Shown here in pieces: positions 4,864 to 12,693 of a DNA stretch of 17,851 bases. How positions within the stretch are numbered: the first letter of the stretch is position 1; each line of letters opens with the position of its first letter. The translations under genes and the position numbers were made by a program. The notes under the pieces are model-generated. The model made no database searches. It saw only the letters and a program-made list of their open reading frames with translations, and was not told where the DNA came from. The stretch comes from Candidatus Helarchaeota archaeon (GTDB taxonomy: Archaea > Asgardarchaeota > Lokiarchaeia > Helarchaeales > HEL-GB-A). Location: contig JAEOSY010000060.1 in NCBI GenBank assembly GCA_016840125.1, positions 1 through 17,851 on the forward strand, in the 5' to 3' direction.

Positions 4864-7794
4864 TTATTCTTTTTGGGGAGCTTTGCTGGTTTTCTTTATT
4901 GGTTGTGATTTGGTTTTTTTCTTTTCCAATTCCGATATTATTTTCCCCTGGTTTCGAGTTTTCATGAATAAAAAGGCACTCACCACACCCAAGGCACCAA
5001 TTGCGATTATTAGAATTATCAATACGGGATCAAATGGACTGGGTTTTCCAGGATAATCACTCGGGCTTAGTGGATCGGTGCCGGCGGCGACTTCCACCCC
5101 GTCAGAGTACCCGTCCCCATCACTATCTGGTGAAAAAGGATTTGTGCCTAGGGCAAGTTCCTCCGCATCGGTTAATCCATCCCAATCTTGATCGTCTGTG
5201 AAAATATTGCCAACCCATAAATTATATCCCACATCGCGTGTCTGGTTAGTAGGCACTCCATCATTATTATTATAGATTCGATTTGCGAAGAAATCATTAG
5301 AATCGCCTTCAACATTAATTCCGTAGCCTAGATTGTGGGTGATGATATTTTGAACAAAAGTGTTTAGGTTGCAAAGGCTATCTAAGAAAATTCCATTCCC
5401 GCCATTCGTTCCACTACCACTATTATCGTGAATGGTATTATTGGTAAGGGTGTTGGCATCACAATCATCAATAAGTAAAATTCCAGTCCCACCATTCGTT
5501 CCACTACCACTATTATCGTAAATGGTATTATTGGTCAGGGTATTACCATCACAATCATTATCAAGAGAAATTCCATTCCCGCCATTCGTTCCACTACCGC
5601 TGTTACCGTAAATGGTATTGTTAGTCAGCGTATTATAGTTACAAGTAGCATAAAGGAAAAATCCACTTCCCGAGTTAGTGTTACTTCCACCGGTATTATT
5701 ATAAACGGTGTTGTCAGTCAGCGTGTTATTAGTACTTGAAAAGAGATAGATTCCATTTCCAGAATTTTGATCGGGTCCACTATTTTCATAGATCGTGTTA
5801 CCGGTCACCGTGTTATCGTGACCACTACTGGAAATGCCATTTCCAGAATACAATCCGTTGCCAGTATTTTTAAAAATGGTGTTATCAGTCACCGTGTTAC
5901 TATCACTAGCAGAAATCAAAAGTCCATTTCCTCCATTATTTTCACTTCCGCCAGCGTTGTTATTCACGGTGTTGTTGGTTAACGTGTTGTTATCACAATT
6001 AATATATAAGATAATTCCATTTCCAGAGAACTGTCCGCTTCCAGTATTGTTGAAAATCCTATTATCGGTCACTGTGTTATTTTCACAAGGGACAAAAAGG
6101 AAAATTCCATTTCCCGCAAGGTCTCCACTGCCAGTATTATCAAAAATCGTGTTGTTGGTCAGCGTGTTATTATGACAATCCCCCCAAAGTGAAATTCCAT
6201 TTCCACTGTTCATTCCACCCGTGTTGTTATAAATAGTACTGTTTCGTACTTCTCCATTCGTAACATTTACGAAATAGATCCCATTGAGGCCATTAAACAC
6301 GGTGCAATTGCATAAGATGAAATAGGCATCGGTATTTCTAATATCGATACAATTCAGACCAAATCCCGTTCCGTTAATCACGTAATTTTCAAGGATGTAG
6401 GGATGTGTGCTGTTCCCAAATCCACCCATCGCATTGTTAGCCAATTGCGCGTTCCCATCGATTATAATAATCACACCTATAAAAATATTGCCAACCCACA
6501 AATTACCACTTCCCACGTCGCGTGTCTGGTTAGTAGGCACTCCATCATTATTATTACTGATTCGATTTACCAAGAAATCATTAGAATCGCCTTCAACGTT
6601 AATTCCGTATCCTGTATTATGGGTGATAATATTTTGAACAAAAGCGTTTTGCGTGCAAAGGCTATCCAAGAAAATTCCATTCCCGCCATTCGTTCCACTA
6701 CCACTATTATCGTAAATGGTATTGTTGGTCAGGGTGTTATCATCACAATTACTAACAAGAGAAATTCCAGTCCCGCCGTTCGTTCCACTCCCGCTGTTAC
6801 CGTGAATTGTGTTGTTAGTCAGCGTATTATAGTTACAAGAGGCGTAAAGGAAAAATCCACTTCCCGAGTTAGAGTTGCCTCCGGTATTATCATAAACGGT
6901 GTTGTCAGTCAGCGTGGTATTCGTACTTGAAAAGACGTAGATTCCATTTCCACAATGTTGATCAGTTCCACTATTTGCATAGATCGTGTTACCGGTCACC
7001 GTGTTAAAATCACCATAAATGCGAATGCCATTTCCAGAATACAATCCGTCGCCCGTATTGTTAAAAATGGTGTTATTTGTCACCGTAATATCATCACAAG
7101 CATCAATAAAAATTCCATTTCCACCATTATTTCCACTTCCCCCAGCGTTGTTATTCACGGTGTTGTTGGTTATCGTGTTGTTATCACAATTAATATATAA
7201 GATAATTCCATTTCCAGCAAAATCTCCACTTCCAGCAGTATTGTTAAAAATCCTATTATCGGTCACTGTGTTATTTTCGCAAGGGATAAAAAGGAAAATT
7301 CCATTTCCCGCAAGGTCTCCACTGCCAGTATTACCAAAAATCGTGTTGTTGGTCAGTGTGTTATTATGACAATCCCCCCAAAGTGAAATGCCATTTCCAT
7401 TGTTCATTCCCCCTGTATTGTTATAAATAGTACTGTTTCGTACTTCTCCATTCGTTACATTTACGAAATAGATCCCATTTAAACCATTAAACACGGTGCA
7501 ATTGCGTACGATAAAATAAGCATCCGTATTTCTGATGTCTATACAATTTCCCCCAGATCCATTAATTACGTAATTTTCAAGGATGTAGGGATGTGTGCTG
7601 TTCCCAGATCCACTCGTTGCGTTGTTACCCAATTGCGTATTCCCATCAATTATGATAGTCGCGGTATTGGTTTTAAGTGGTAATTCCGAATTAATATTTA
7701 CTAACGACTTCTCATCATTCATTAAATATACGCAAGACATCGAAAACAACGAAAAAATTATCATTAACGAAATATATTTCTTGATTTTCTTCAA
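4864..7794 (-). CDS. Membrane-anchored surface beta-helix (NosD-like) protein with Ca-binding-type repeats
   Basis: This 976-residue protein is exported and anchored. A signal peptide or anchor lies at residues 4-25 (KKYISLMIIFSLFSMS). Two large right-handed parallel beta-helix blocks, about 46-437 and 440-864, are made of roughly 30-residue rungs of the form NNTLTNNTI..NSGSG..GNGI. Residues about 867-923 carry Asp-rich DxDxDG motifs (DQDWDG, DSDGDG) like thrombospondin type 3 or dockerin-like calcium loops. A single membrane helix (about 924-943) and a Lys-rich cytoplasmic tail follow. Many N-x-S/T sequons suggest heavy glycosylation. The start is TTG at 7792-7794, with AAGGGAT about 6 bases upstream. 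The blocks resemble carbohydrate-binding or -modifying NosD/PbH1 proteins, but no catalytic site is recognisable. Adhesion or surface-layer function is inference. Confidence 0.85.
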   Translation of the reverse strand: MKKIKKYISLMIIFSLFSMSCVYLMNDEKSLVNINSELPLKTNTATIIIDGNTQLGNNATSGSGNSTHPYILENYVINGSGGNCIDIRNTDAYFIVRNCTVFNGLNGIYFVNVTNGEVRNSTIYNNTGGMNNGNGISLWGDCHNNTLTNNTIFGNTGSGDLAGNGIFLFIPCENNTVTDNRIFNNTAGSGDFAGNGIILYINCDNNTITNNTVNNNAGGSGNNGGNGIFIDACDDITVTNNTIFNNTGDGLYSGNGIRIYGDFNTVTGNTIYANSGTDQHCGNGIYVFSSTNTTLTDNTVYDNTGGNSNSGSGFFLYASCNYNTLTNNTIHGNSGSGTNGGTGISLVSNCDDNTLTNNTIYDNSGSGTNGGNGIFLDSLCTQNAFVQNIITHNTGYGINVEGDSNDFLVNRISNNNDGVPTNQTRDVGSGNLWVGNIFIGVIIIIDGNAQLANNAMGGFGNSTHPYILENYVINGTGFGLNCIDIRNTDAYFILCNCTVFNGLNGIYFVNVTNGEVRNSTIYNNTGGMNSGNGISLWGDCHNNTLTNNTIFDNTGSGDLAGNGIFLFVPCENNTVTDNRIFNNTGSGQFSGNGIILYINCDNNTLTNNTVNNNAGGSENNGGNGLLISASDSNTVTDNTIFKNTGNGLYSGNGISSSGHDNTVTGNTIYENSGPDQNSGNGIYLFSSTNNTLTDNTVYNNTGGSNTNSGSGFFLYATCNYNTLTNNTIYGNSGSGTNGGNGISLDNDCDGNTLTNNTIYDNSGSGTNGGTGILLIDDCDANTLTNNTIHDNSGSGTNGGNGIFLDSLCNLNTFVQNIITHNLGYGINVEGDSNDFFANRIYNNNDGVPTNQTRDVGYNLWVGNIFTDDQDWDGLTDAEELALGTNPFSPDSDGDGYSDGVEVAAGTDPLSPSDYPGKPSPFDPVLIILIIAIGALGVVSAFLFMKTRNQGKIISELEKKKTKSQPIKKTSKAPQKE
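5203..6476 (-). repeat. Internal duplication of the beta-helix gene, copy 2
   Basis: This is the second copy of an about 1.2-kb in-frame duplication, running from the IIIDGN motif to NLWVGNIF. Long stretches are almost identical to copy 1 (for example the region encoding GEVRNSTIYNNTGGM). This copy has one additional rung of about 32 residues (about 96 bases) before the end, which accounts for the length difference. Within it, a tandem of near-identical rungs at about 5400-5620 suggests ongoing repeat slippage. Confidence 0.85.
6482..7662 (-). repeat. Internal duplication of the beta-helix gene, copy 1
   Basis: This is the first copy of the duplicated beta-helix block. The order of rungs matches copy 2, including the shared opening (HPYILENYVING), CIDIRNTDAYFI and the ending NDGVPTNQTRDVG. 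Nucleotide similarity is high throughout, so the duplication is fairly recent or homogenised by gene conversion. Confidence 0.85.
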
Positions 7795-7819
7795 ACTAAT
7801 CCCTTCAGATCGTATTTTC

Positions 7820-7836
7820 CGAATTACTATAATTCG
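7820..7836. promoter_or_regulatory. Perfect palindrome in the beta-helix gene promoter
   Basis: CGAATTA and TAATTCG are perfect 7-base arms around a 3-base spacer. The palindrome lies 26-42 bases before the TTG start and just downstream of the TATA-like element at 7841-7850, where transcription would begin. A dimeric repressor bound here would block initiation. The binding protein is unknown. Confidence 0.45.
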
Positions 7837-7840
7837 TAGA

Positions 7841-7850
7841 GTATAAAAAT
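7841..7850 (-). promoter_or_regulatory. Candidate TATA box of the beta-helix gene
   Basis: The minus-strand ATTTTTATAC lies about 25 bases before the palindrome's far edge and 47-56 bases before the TTG start, giving a predicted start point near 7820. It suggests that the beta-helix gene has its own promoter even though it follows the hydrolase gene by only 78 bases. Confidence 0.45.
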
Positions 7851-7872
7851 TAACCGAAATTGAGAGTCCCGA

Positions 7873-8727
7873 CTATTTAATATGATTGTCTAGCCACTCC
7901 ATTAGATCTTTTAAAACTATCTTTCGATCCTCCTCAAGTTCATTGTAGATTTCGTGGTACAACCCGTCATAGATTTTAATCGCTTTATCCTTCACCATGG
8001 TTAGTATGCTGTCAAATTCCGATTCATCTATCCGCGCATTAAAAATTTCATACATTCTATCGGCTGATCCACATTGGATTAAGACGGGGAGAGTCAGTTC
8101 ACTTGCATTCTTTTGCATCCCATTGGCGATTTTCACAATGCCATGGCCTAATCCAACTGTATATTTTTCTTTGAACACTAAGGGATCGTTTTCATACGAT
8201 TCAGCCAGTTTTGGATCTCTACTAAATAAGGTATATTCTACATCGCCATATCGCATACCTGGTCTCAATATAGAAAGGAATTTTGCTAAAAATCTGAGAA
8301 AAATGCTTATTTTAACGCTCGATGGGATTCCCACGAGAACAATGCCCTGTAAAAGATTCTGATCCTGATATTTTCGTGCAAATGCAAAGGTGATTGCTGC
8401 ACCTAAAGAATATCCTACCATTATTATTGGTAAATTTGGATGCTTCTCCGTGATAATATCCAAAAGCCGTCTCTCATCTTCCACGTAATCGTCAAATGAC
8501 TCCACATGAACTCTTTTACCTTCCGATTTCCCATGACCTCTGTGATCATCCGCATACATTGCGTAATTATTCGCCACCAATACCTCTACTAAATAGGGGA
8601 ATCTTCCCGAATGTTCGGTTATTCCATGTAAAAATAACACAACCGCCTTCGGTATGTGTGGAATCCAAGCTTGGTAAAAGATTTTAAGCCCTTTGACACC
8701 TTTGAAAGTGCCTTCAGTGTGTTTCAT
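7873..8727 (-). CDS. Alpha/beta hydrolase, monoacylglycerol lipase/lysophospholipase-like
   Basis: This is a serine hydrolase of 284 residues, the usual size for the monoacylglycerol lipase group, with no signal peptide and so probably cytoplasmic. From the N-terminus: oxyanion-hole LHGITEHSGRF (His34-Gly35), the family block DDHRGHGKSEG (60-70), nucleophile elbow GYSLG with Ser107, a helical lid region (about 138-205), the acid in QCGSADRM (Asp223) and the catalytic His258 in LYHEIYNE. It probably hydrolyses acylglycerol or lysophospholipid esters; the actual substrate is unknown. The frame also contains a TTG one codon earlier, but ATG 8727 matches the start of its paralogue. It lies 24 bases after that paralogue and is about 50 percent similar to it, so the pair is a tandem duplication. 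Confidence 0.9.
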   Translation of the reverse strand: MKHTEGTFKGVKGLKIFYQAWIPHIPKAVVLFLHGITEHSGRFPYLVEVLVANNYAMYADDHRGHGKSEGKRVHVESFDDYVEDERRLLDIITEKHPNLPIIMVGYSLGAAITFAFARKYQDQNLLQGIVLVGIPSSVKISIFLRFLAKFLSILRPGMRYGDVEYTLFSRDPKLAESYENDPLVFKEKYTVGLGHGIVKIANGMQKNASELTLPVLIQCGSADRMYEIFNARIDESEFDSILTMVKDKAIKIYDGLYHEIYNELEEDRKIVLKDLMEWLDNHIK

Positions 8728-8751
8728 CAAATTACTCTCTAATTTAAACCA

Positions 8752-9597
8752 TTATAAGTGATTATTTAACCAATGAGTCAGGTCTTGCAATACCAGCTTT
8801 CGTTTATCCTCGAATTCATTATAGATTTCGTGTCCTAAGCCTTCGTAGATTTTAATAGTTCTATCTTCCATTGTGAATATTTGCTTAAACTCCTCTTCCT
8901 CATTTTTAGCCTTATAGGCCTCTAAAGCTTTATCCTCTGCACCACACTGGATTAATAATGGCAGTGTTAGAACTTTTGCATTTTCTACCATAAAATACAG
9001 TGCTTTCATAAGTTCATTGAGAAATTTTATTGTAAAGGGTTCATGCGTTACTAATGGGTCGTTCTCATAAATCTGTAACGCGGTGGGCTCATTATAAATT
9101 AAGTCAGCAGCTAATGGATCACCAAATCTCATATGCGGCCGGATTAGAACTAACAACTTCGTTAAAAGTTTTATCATCAGCCCAACTTTAACACTCGATG
9201 CTGTCCCAACAAGAACCAGTCCTTTTGTTAGGTCCTCGAATTTTTTAGCAAATTGGAACGCAATCATACTGCCAAGTGAATAACCAATTATAAAAATTGG
9301 TAGCTCTGGATGTTTAGCTTTTATTATATCATAAAATAGTTTTTCATCCTCGATATATTGATCAAATGAATCCACATAAATCCGAACTCCTTCCGATCTC
9401 CCATGGCCTCTGTGATCATCAGCGTACATCGCATATCCATTTGAGGTCAACTCTTTTACAAGATGGGGGAATAAGCCTGAATGTTCAGTTACTCCATGTA
9501 CAAATTGGACCACTGCTTTTGGCTCATCCGGAATCCAAGCTTGATAATAAATCTTAAGTCCTTTCACTCCTTCGAAAGTTCCCTCGTCATGCTTCAA
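8752..9597 (-). CDS. Alpha/beta hydrolase, monoacylglycerol lipase/lysophospholipase-like (paralogue)
   Basis: This 281-residue serine hydrolase is a tandem paralogue of the next gene. It has VHGVTEHSG (His34-Gly35) for the oxyanion hole, DDHRGHGRSEG at about 60-70, GYSLG with nucleophile Ser107, acid Asp222 in QCGAEDKA and catalytic His256 in GLGHEIYNE. The triad is complete, so it should be active. The lid region differs most from its paralogue, suggesting a different acyl preference. The start is a TTG (9595-9597) preceded by GGGAGTGA, which fits the TTG use of neighbouring genes. It begins 26 bases after the HEAT-repeat gene stop, so it is probably cotranscribed with it. Confidence 0.9.
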   Translation of the reverse strand: MKHDEGTFEGVKGLKIYYQAWIPDEPKAVVQFVHGVTEHSGLFPHLVKELTSNGYAMYADDHRGHGRSEGVRIYVDSFDQYIEDEKLFYDIIKAKHPELPIFIIGYSLGSMIAFQFAKKFEDLTKGLVLVGTASSVKVGLMIKLLTKLLVLIRPHMRFGDPLAADLIYNEPTALQIYENDPLVTHEPFTIKFLNELMKALYFMVENAKVLTLPLLIQCGAEDKALEAYKAKNEEEEFKQIFTMEDRTIKIYEGLGHEIYNEFEDKRKLVLQDLTHWLNNHL

Positions 9598-9623
9598 AAA
9601 ATCACTCCCAAAAAAATTTGGAA

Positions 9624-11519
9624 TTACTCTTTTAGTTCCTTTTTACATCTATTTAATAATTCCCGTATTCCCGAGCTCTTTTTTATTTTCCTTTGCTTAA
9701 TTTCAAGGGGAAGCCGTTGGGCGAGGGATGATGTCATTAGAGATCGCGCGAGGGTTCTTGCACACATATCACGCACGACTTCATCGGAATCAGAAAGTGC
9801 AGCAATTAAAGCGTCTGTGGCAAAGGCGATATTGATCCCCTTAACTGCTGCATCATAGAAGAAGAAGGACGCTTGTGCCCTCACTTGGTCTGACGGATCG
9901 GTGAGTAACAGCTCTTGCACAATCGGAAAAGCCTCTACCACACTCACCTCGACATCAAATGTATTTTTAAGCGCTATGATCGCATGCGCTCTGATCTCAT
10001 CCATGGAATCTGACAAGAGTGTAATTAGTGGGGGAACCGCCTTAGAAATTGCCTTCGTTTTAACAAAGAACAGGGCATTGGAGGCGTGGTTTCTCACAAA
10101 CATATTCTTATCTTGAAGTGCCAGAACAAGCTCAGGCACGGCATTATTAATATTAAGAGTTGAATAGCCGCCTAAATTGAATAATTGATAGGCCGCCCAC
10201 GCCCTGCTTGCAGGATCCGCCTCTTGTAGGATGGCTTTCAACTGTTTTAACTTCCCCTCATCGTCTAATCCATCAAGTTTATCATCCAACTCCCTATTTT
10301 TTTTATGATTTACACTTTTGTTGAGACGTTCTAAAAATTTCCATATCCGATTTGGATCAATTTTTAGTCTCTCCAACTCTTTCAGCATCAGCTCAGCATA
10401 AACTTGTTTCCTATCTGCGAAATCGCCCAATCGGTTTTCTGCAGCGTCTCGTACCTCCTCATTGGTATCGGTAAGAAACATTTGAAGTACCGTTGGTATA
10501 ATGGGTGTAAAATCCACTTCACAAAAAGAGAGACAGCCATACAATTCATACATCAGTTCTTTTCTAATTACAGGAATTTCACTTTTTAACAAACGTTCTA
10601 TTCTTTCATAATTGTGAGTATGAAGATAGAATCCCATCAATTTCCGCGCAACCGCTGTTTTAACGGTTTTATTTTTCTTTTTATACAGCTTTTCGAACGC
10701 TTGAATGACTGGATCATAAACTTCCCATTTATCCCTTGGAAGGTTTGAGCGACAATTGATTTTATACTGTAATGAATCTGCCAGAGAACGGATAGCATTA
10801 TTTCTAACTTTTTTCTCAGCGTCAGACAAAAAATCAACAAGAATTTCAAGCGATGGCTTTAAATTCTCAACTTTATTAGCAACTTTAGCCAAGGATCGCG
10901 CCGCCACAAATCGAACATCTTTATTTTCATTTGAGAGTAATGAGACAAGATCTGGAATCAAAGGTGTGATATCGACCTTGGTGGTCGTTTGATAATGCCC
11001 CAAGGTCCCTGCCGCTTCTTGGCGCACATCCTTATCCTCATGATTTAGTAACTTGGATACTTCCTCCCACTGCCCCTTTGAGGCAAAATAAAAGGTCAAG
11101 GCATCTGCCACCCCAAATTTGACCGAATCGTTGCTATCAGTCAGAAGTTTAACCAGTGATGGAATGATTTTCGAGATCTTATACTCCTCCATAACGACGT
11201 CCCTGAAAATTAAGGATGCCTTCGCCCGTATATGCTCTCGCCTCTTATCCAGTAACACTTCAATAATTGCAGGAACTGCTTCGAATACACTTTTACAGTC
11301 AAAACTAGTTTGTTGAATTCTAATAGCTTCACTTGCTAGTTTCCTTACTTCCTCATCAGGATCTGAAAGCGCCTTAGCGAGATCTGGAATGGCAAAATCA
11401 ATTTCGCGCTCATCCCGGTCCGCAACCCAATCGAAAACAGTCCGGTTGATCAGCATACTCACTGCATCTCTTCGTTCCTGTACCTTCGAGCTTTTTAATT
11501 TCTCAAGTAAATGCGCCAT
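9624..11519 (-). CDS. HEAT-repeat protein
   Basis: This 631-residue protein consists almost wholly of HEAT-like helical repeats. Clear units include IPDLAKALSDPDEEVRKLA (about 44-62), IPSLVKLLTDSNDSVK, IPDLVSLLSNENKDVRFVA, VDFLSDAEKKVRNNA, then a second group from about residue 450 (VPELVLALQDKNMFVRNHA, VPPLITLLSDSMDEIRAHA, DPSDQVRAQA, LIAALSDSDEVVRDMC). Each has the D..VR turn typical of PBS-lyase/HEAT repeats. A charged stretch in the middle (about 385-430, KKNRELDDKLDGLDDEGK) looks like a hinge. There is no catalytic domain, signal or membrane segment, so a cytoplasmic protein-binding scaffold is likely. The partner could be the coiled-coil protein encoded 58 bases upstream; that is inference. 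Confidence 0.88.
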   Translation of the reverse strand: MAHLLEKLKSSKVQERRDAVSMLINRTVFDWVADRDEREIDFAIPDLAKALSDPDEEVRKLASEAIRIQQTSFDCKSVFEAVPAIIEVLLDKRREHIRAKASLIFRDVVMEEYKISKIIPSLVKLLTDSNDSVKFGVADALTFYFASKGQWEEVSKLLNHEDKDVRQEAAGTLGHYQTTTKVDITPLIPDLVSLLSNENKDVRFVAARSLAKVANKVENLKPSLEILVDFLSDAEKKVRNNAIRSLADSLQYKINCRSNLPRDKWEVYDPVIQAFEKLYKKKNKTVKTAVARKLMGFYLHTHNYERIERLLKSEIPVIRKELMYELYGCLSFCEVDFTPIIPTVLQMFLTDTNEEVRDAAENRLGDFADRKQVYAELMLKELERLKIDPNRIWKFLERLNKSVNHKKNRELDDKLDGLDDEGKLKQLKAILQEADPASRAWAAYQLFNLGGYSTLNINNAVPELVLALQDKNMFVRNHASNALFFVKTKAISKAVPPLITLLSDSMDEIRAHAIIALKNTFDVEVSVVEAFPIVQELLLTDPSDQVRAQASFFFYDAAVKGINIAFATDALIAALSDSDEVVRDMCARTLARSLMTSSLAQRLPLEIKQRKIKKSSGIRELLNRCKKELKE

Positions 11520-11577
11520 AGTTCATTCCTGCATAAAATTAGTATGAGATTTTTAAAGAAAATTTCGTTGAATCTTC

Positions 11578-12663
11578 TCAAGTATCTGAATCATCAACGA
11601 CTAGAAGAATTTCCGGCTCCTCTTTCTCTTCCTTAATGGCGTCTTTTTCTAGCTGCTTTTCATCCAGCTCCACTTCCGCTTTCTCGCTGGTGGCTTTTGC
11701 TAGAGGCTGTTCATCCGACTCCTCTTTCTCGAGGGGTTCTTTTGCTAGAAGCGGTTCATCCGGCTCCACTTCCTCTTTCTCGCTGGTGGCTTTTGCTAGA
11801 GGCGCATCATCCGACTCCTCTTTCTCTTCCTCGACGGCGTCTTTTGCTAGAAGCGGTTCATCCGGCGCCTCTTTCTCTTTTTCTAAAGCGTCTGTAGCGG
11901 ATCCAAAGAATTCCTTCATCTCTTGTAAAAGGGCGCTTCGGATAGAAACGGGTTTTGGTTTGGGTTTGGCTTCTTTAGCCTCTTTAGGGGCTGGTTTGAG
12001 TAACTTTTTCCTAAAGGCGGCGATATCATCCTCGGAGGGTCCCCTGTCAGGTGAAGTTGGAGCGGTTAGTGGTGCCGATGAGGACGGGGGGCCTGTTCGT
12101 GGTGATGAGAGTGGTGAGGGTGATGGGATTGGTCGCACCGACGTGGAACGAGTAGCATGTATTGTAGGTGGGGCTGACGGCGCGGTCATGGTGGAAGCCG
12201 TGGCTCTGGGCTGTGGGGCTGGCTTGGATAAGATAAAGGATTTAATTAGATCTACAGCTTCCTCGACCGCCTCCACTCGCTTTTGAAGTTCCTGTTCCCG
12301 GCGCTCCACCATCCCGATCGCATTAATCATCATCATAACTATTCTTTCAACTTGAAATTCATTCATTAACAATTCGGCTTCTTTTTGAATTCTCTCTTCG
12401 ATTATGGGCGCTCGTTCTTTGGCCTTTTTAATGTACAATATGCGATTCGAAAGGCTATCAATGCGTTTCTCTATCTTTACCTTTTGTGCCTGAAAATCCT
12501 CCCCAGCGATCTGCCCTACTTTAACTTTATCCCGCAATTCCTTTAATAACTCAAAGGAGTCAAATAACGCCTTCTTCAGCTTAGCAAGAACCTTCTCCAC
12601 TAATCCCTCTTGAAGTAAATCGCGAATGTACTTACTAAGTTCCAAAGGAAAACCCATCTCCAT
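11578..12663 (-). CDS. Coiled-coil protein with disordered linker and acidic repeat tail (unknown function)
   Basis: I do not recognise a named family. The 361 residues fall into three parts. Residues 1-145 are helical and coiled-coil (LVEKVLAKLKKALFDSFELL, VERREQELQKRVEAVEEAV). Residues about 146-222 are a Pro/Ser/Thr/Ala-rich linker of eukaryote-like low complexity. Residues about 223-361 begin with a basic stretch (KPAPKEAKEAKPKPKP) and then a strongly acidic tail with about five imperfect units of 15-17 residues built around DEPLLAK or PLAKATSE. There is no signal peptide or membrane segment. It lies between the double-flavin enzyme gene (30 bases) and the HEAT-repeat gene (58 bases), so it is probably in one transcript with both. 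A role as adaptor or filament-like scaffold is possible but not shown. Confidence 0.8.
   Translation of the reverse strand: MEMGFPLELSKYIRDLLQEGLVEKVLAKLKKALFDSFELLKELRDKVKVGQIAGEDFQAQKVKIEKRIDSLSNRILYIKKAKERAPIIEERIQKEAELLMNEFQVERIVMMMINAIGMVERREQELQKRVEAVEEAVDLIKSFILSKPAPQPRATASTMTAPSAPPTIHATRSTSVRPIPSPSPLSSPRTGPPSSSAPLTAPTSPDRGPSEDDIAAFRKKLLKPAPKEAKEAKPKPKPVSIRSALLQEMKEFFGSATDALEKEKEAPDEPLLAKDAVEEEKEESDDAPLAKATSEKEEVEPDEPLLAKEPLEKEESDEQPLAKATSEKAEVELDEKQLEKDAIKEEKEEPEILLVVDDSDT
11600..11880 (-). repeat. Coding minisatellite in the acidic tail
   Basis: Degenerate tandem units of about 45-51 bases encode the DEPLLAK-type repeats. A higher-order period of 96 bases is visible, since CTCGCTGG(TGGC) recurs at 11683 and 11779. 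All length steps keep the reading frame. Confidence 0.7.
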
Positions 12664-12693
12664 ATAATATAATAATTAATAAAAAAATAAACT

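Noticed and set aside
5390..5700. Regularly spaced short repeats resembling a CRISPR array
   Set aside because: The repeats have no unique spacers, vary in sequence, and encode in-frame beta-helix rungs.
5767..7369. Several + strand open frames of 70-175 codons opposite the beta-helix gene
   Set aside because: They are antisense shadows of the repetitive Asn/Thr-rich rungs; they repeat among themselves with the same period and have no ribosome binding sites or recognisable domains.
11636..12286. A 216-codon + strand frame rich in Ser/Ala/Gly
   Set aside because: It is the antisense of the acidic repeat and P/S/T linker of the coiled-coil gene; its low-complexity composition follows from that strand.
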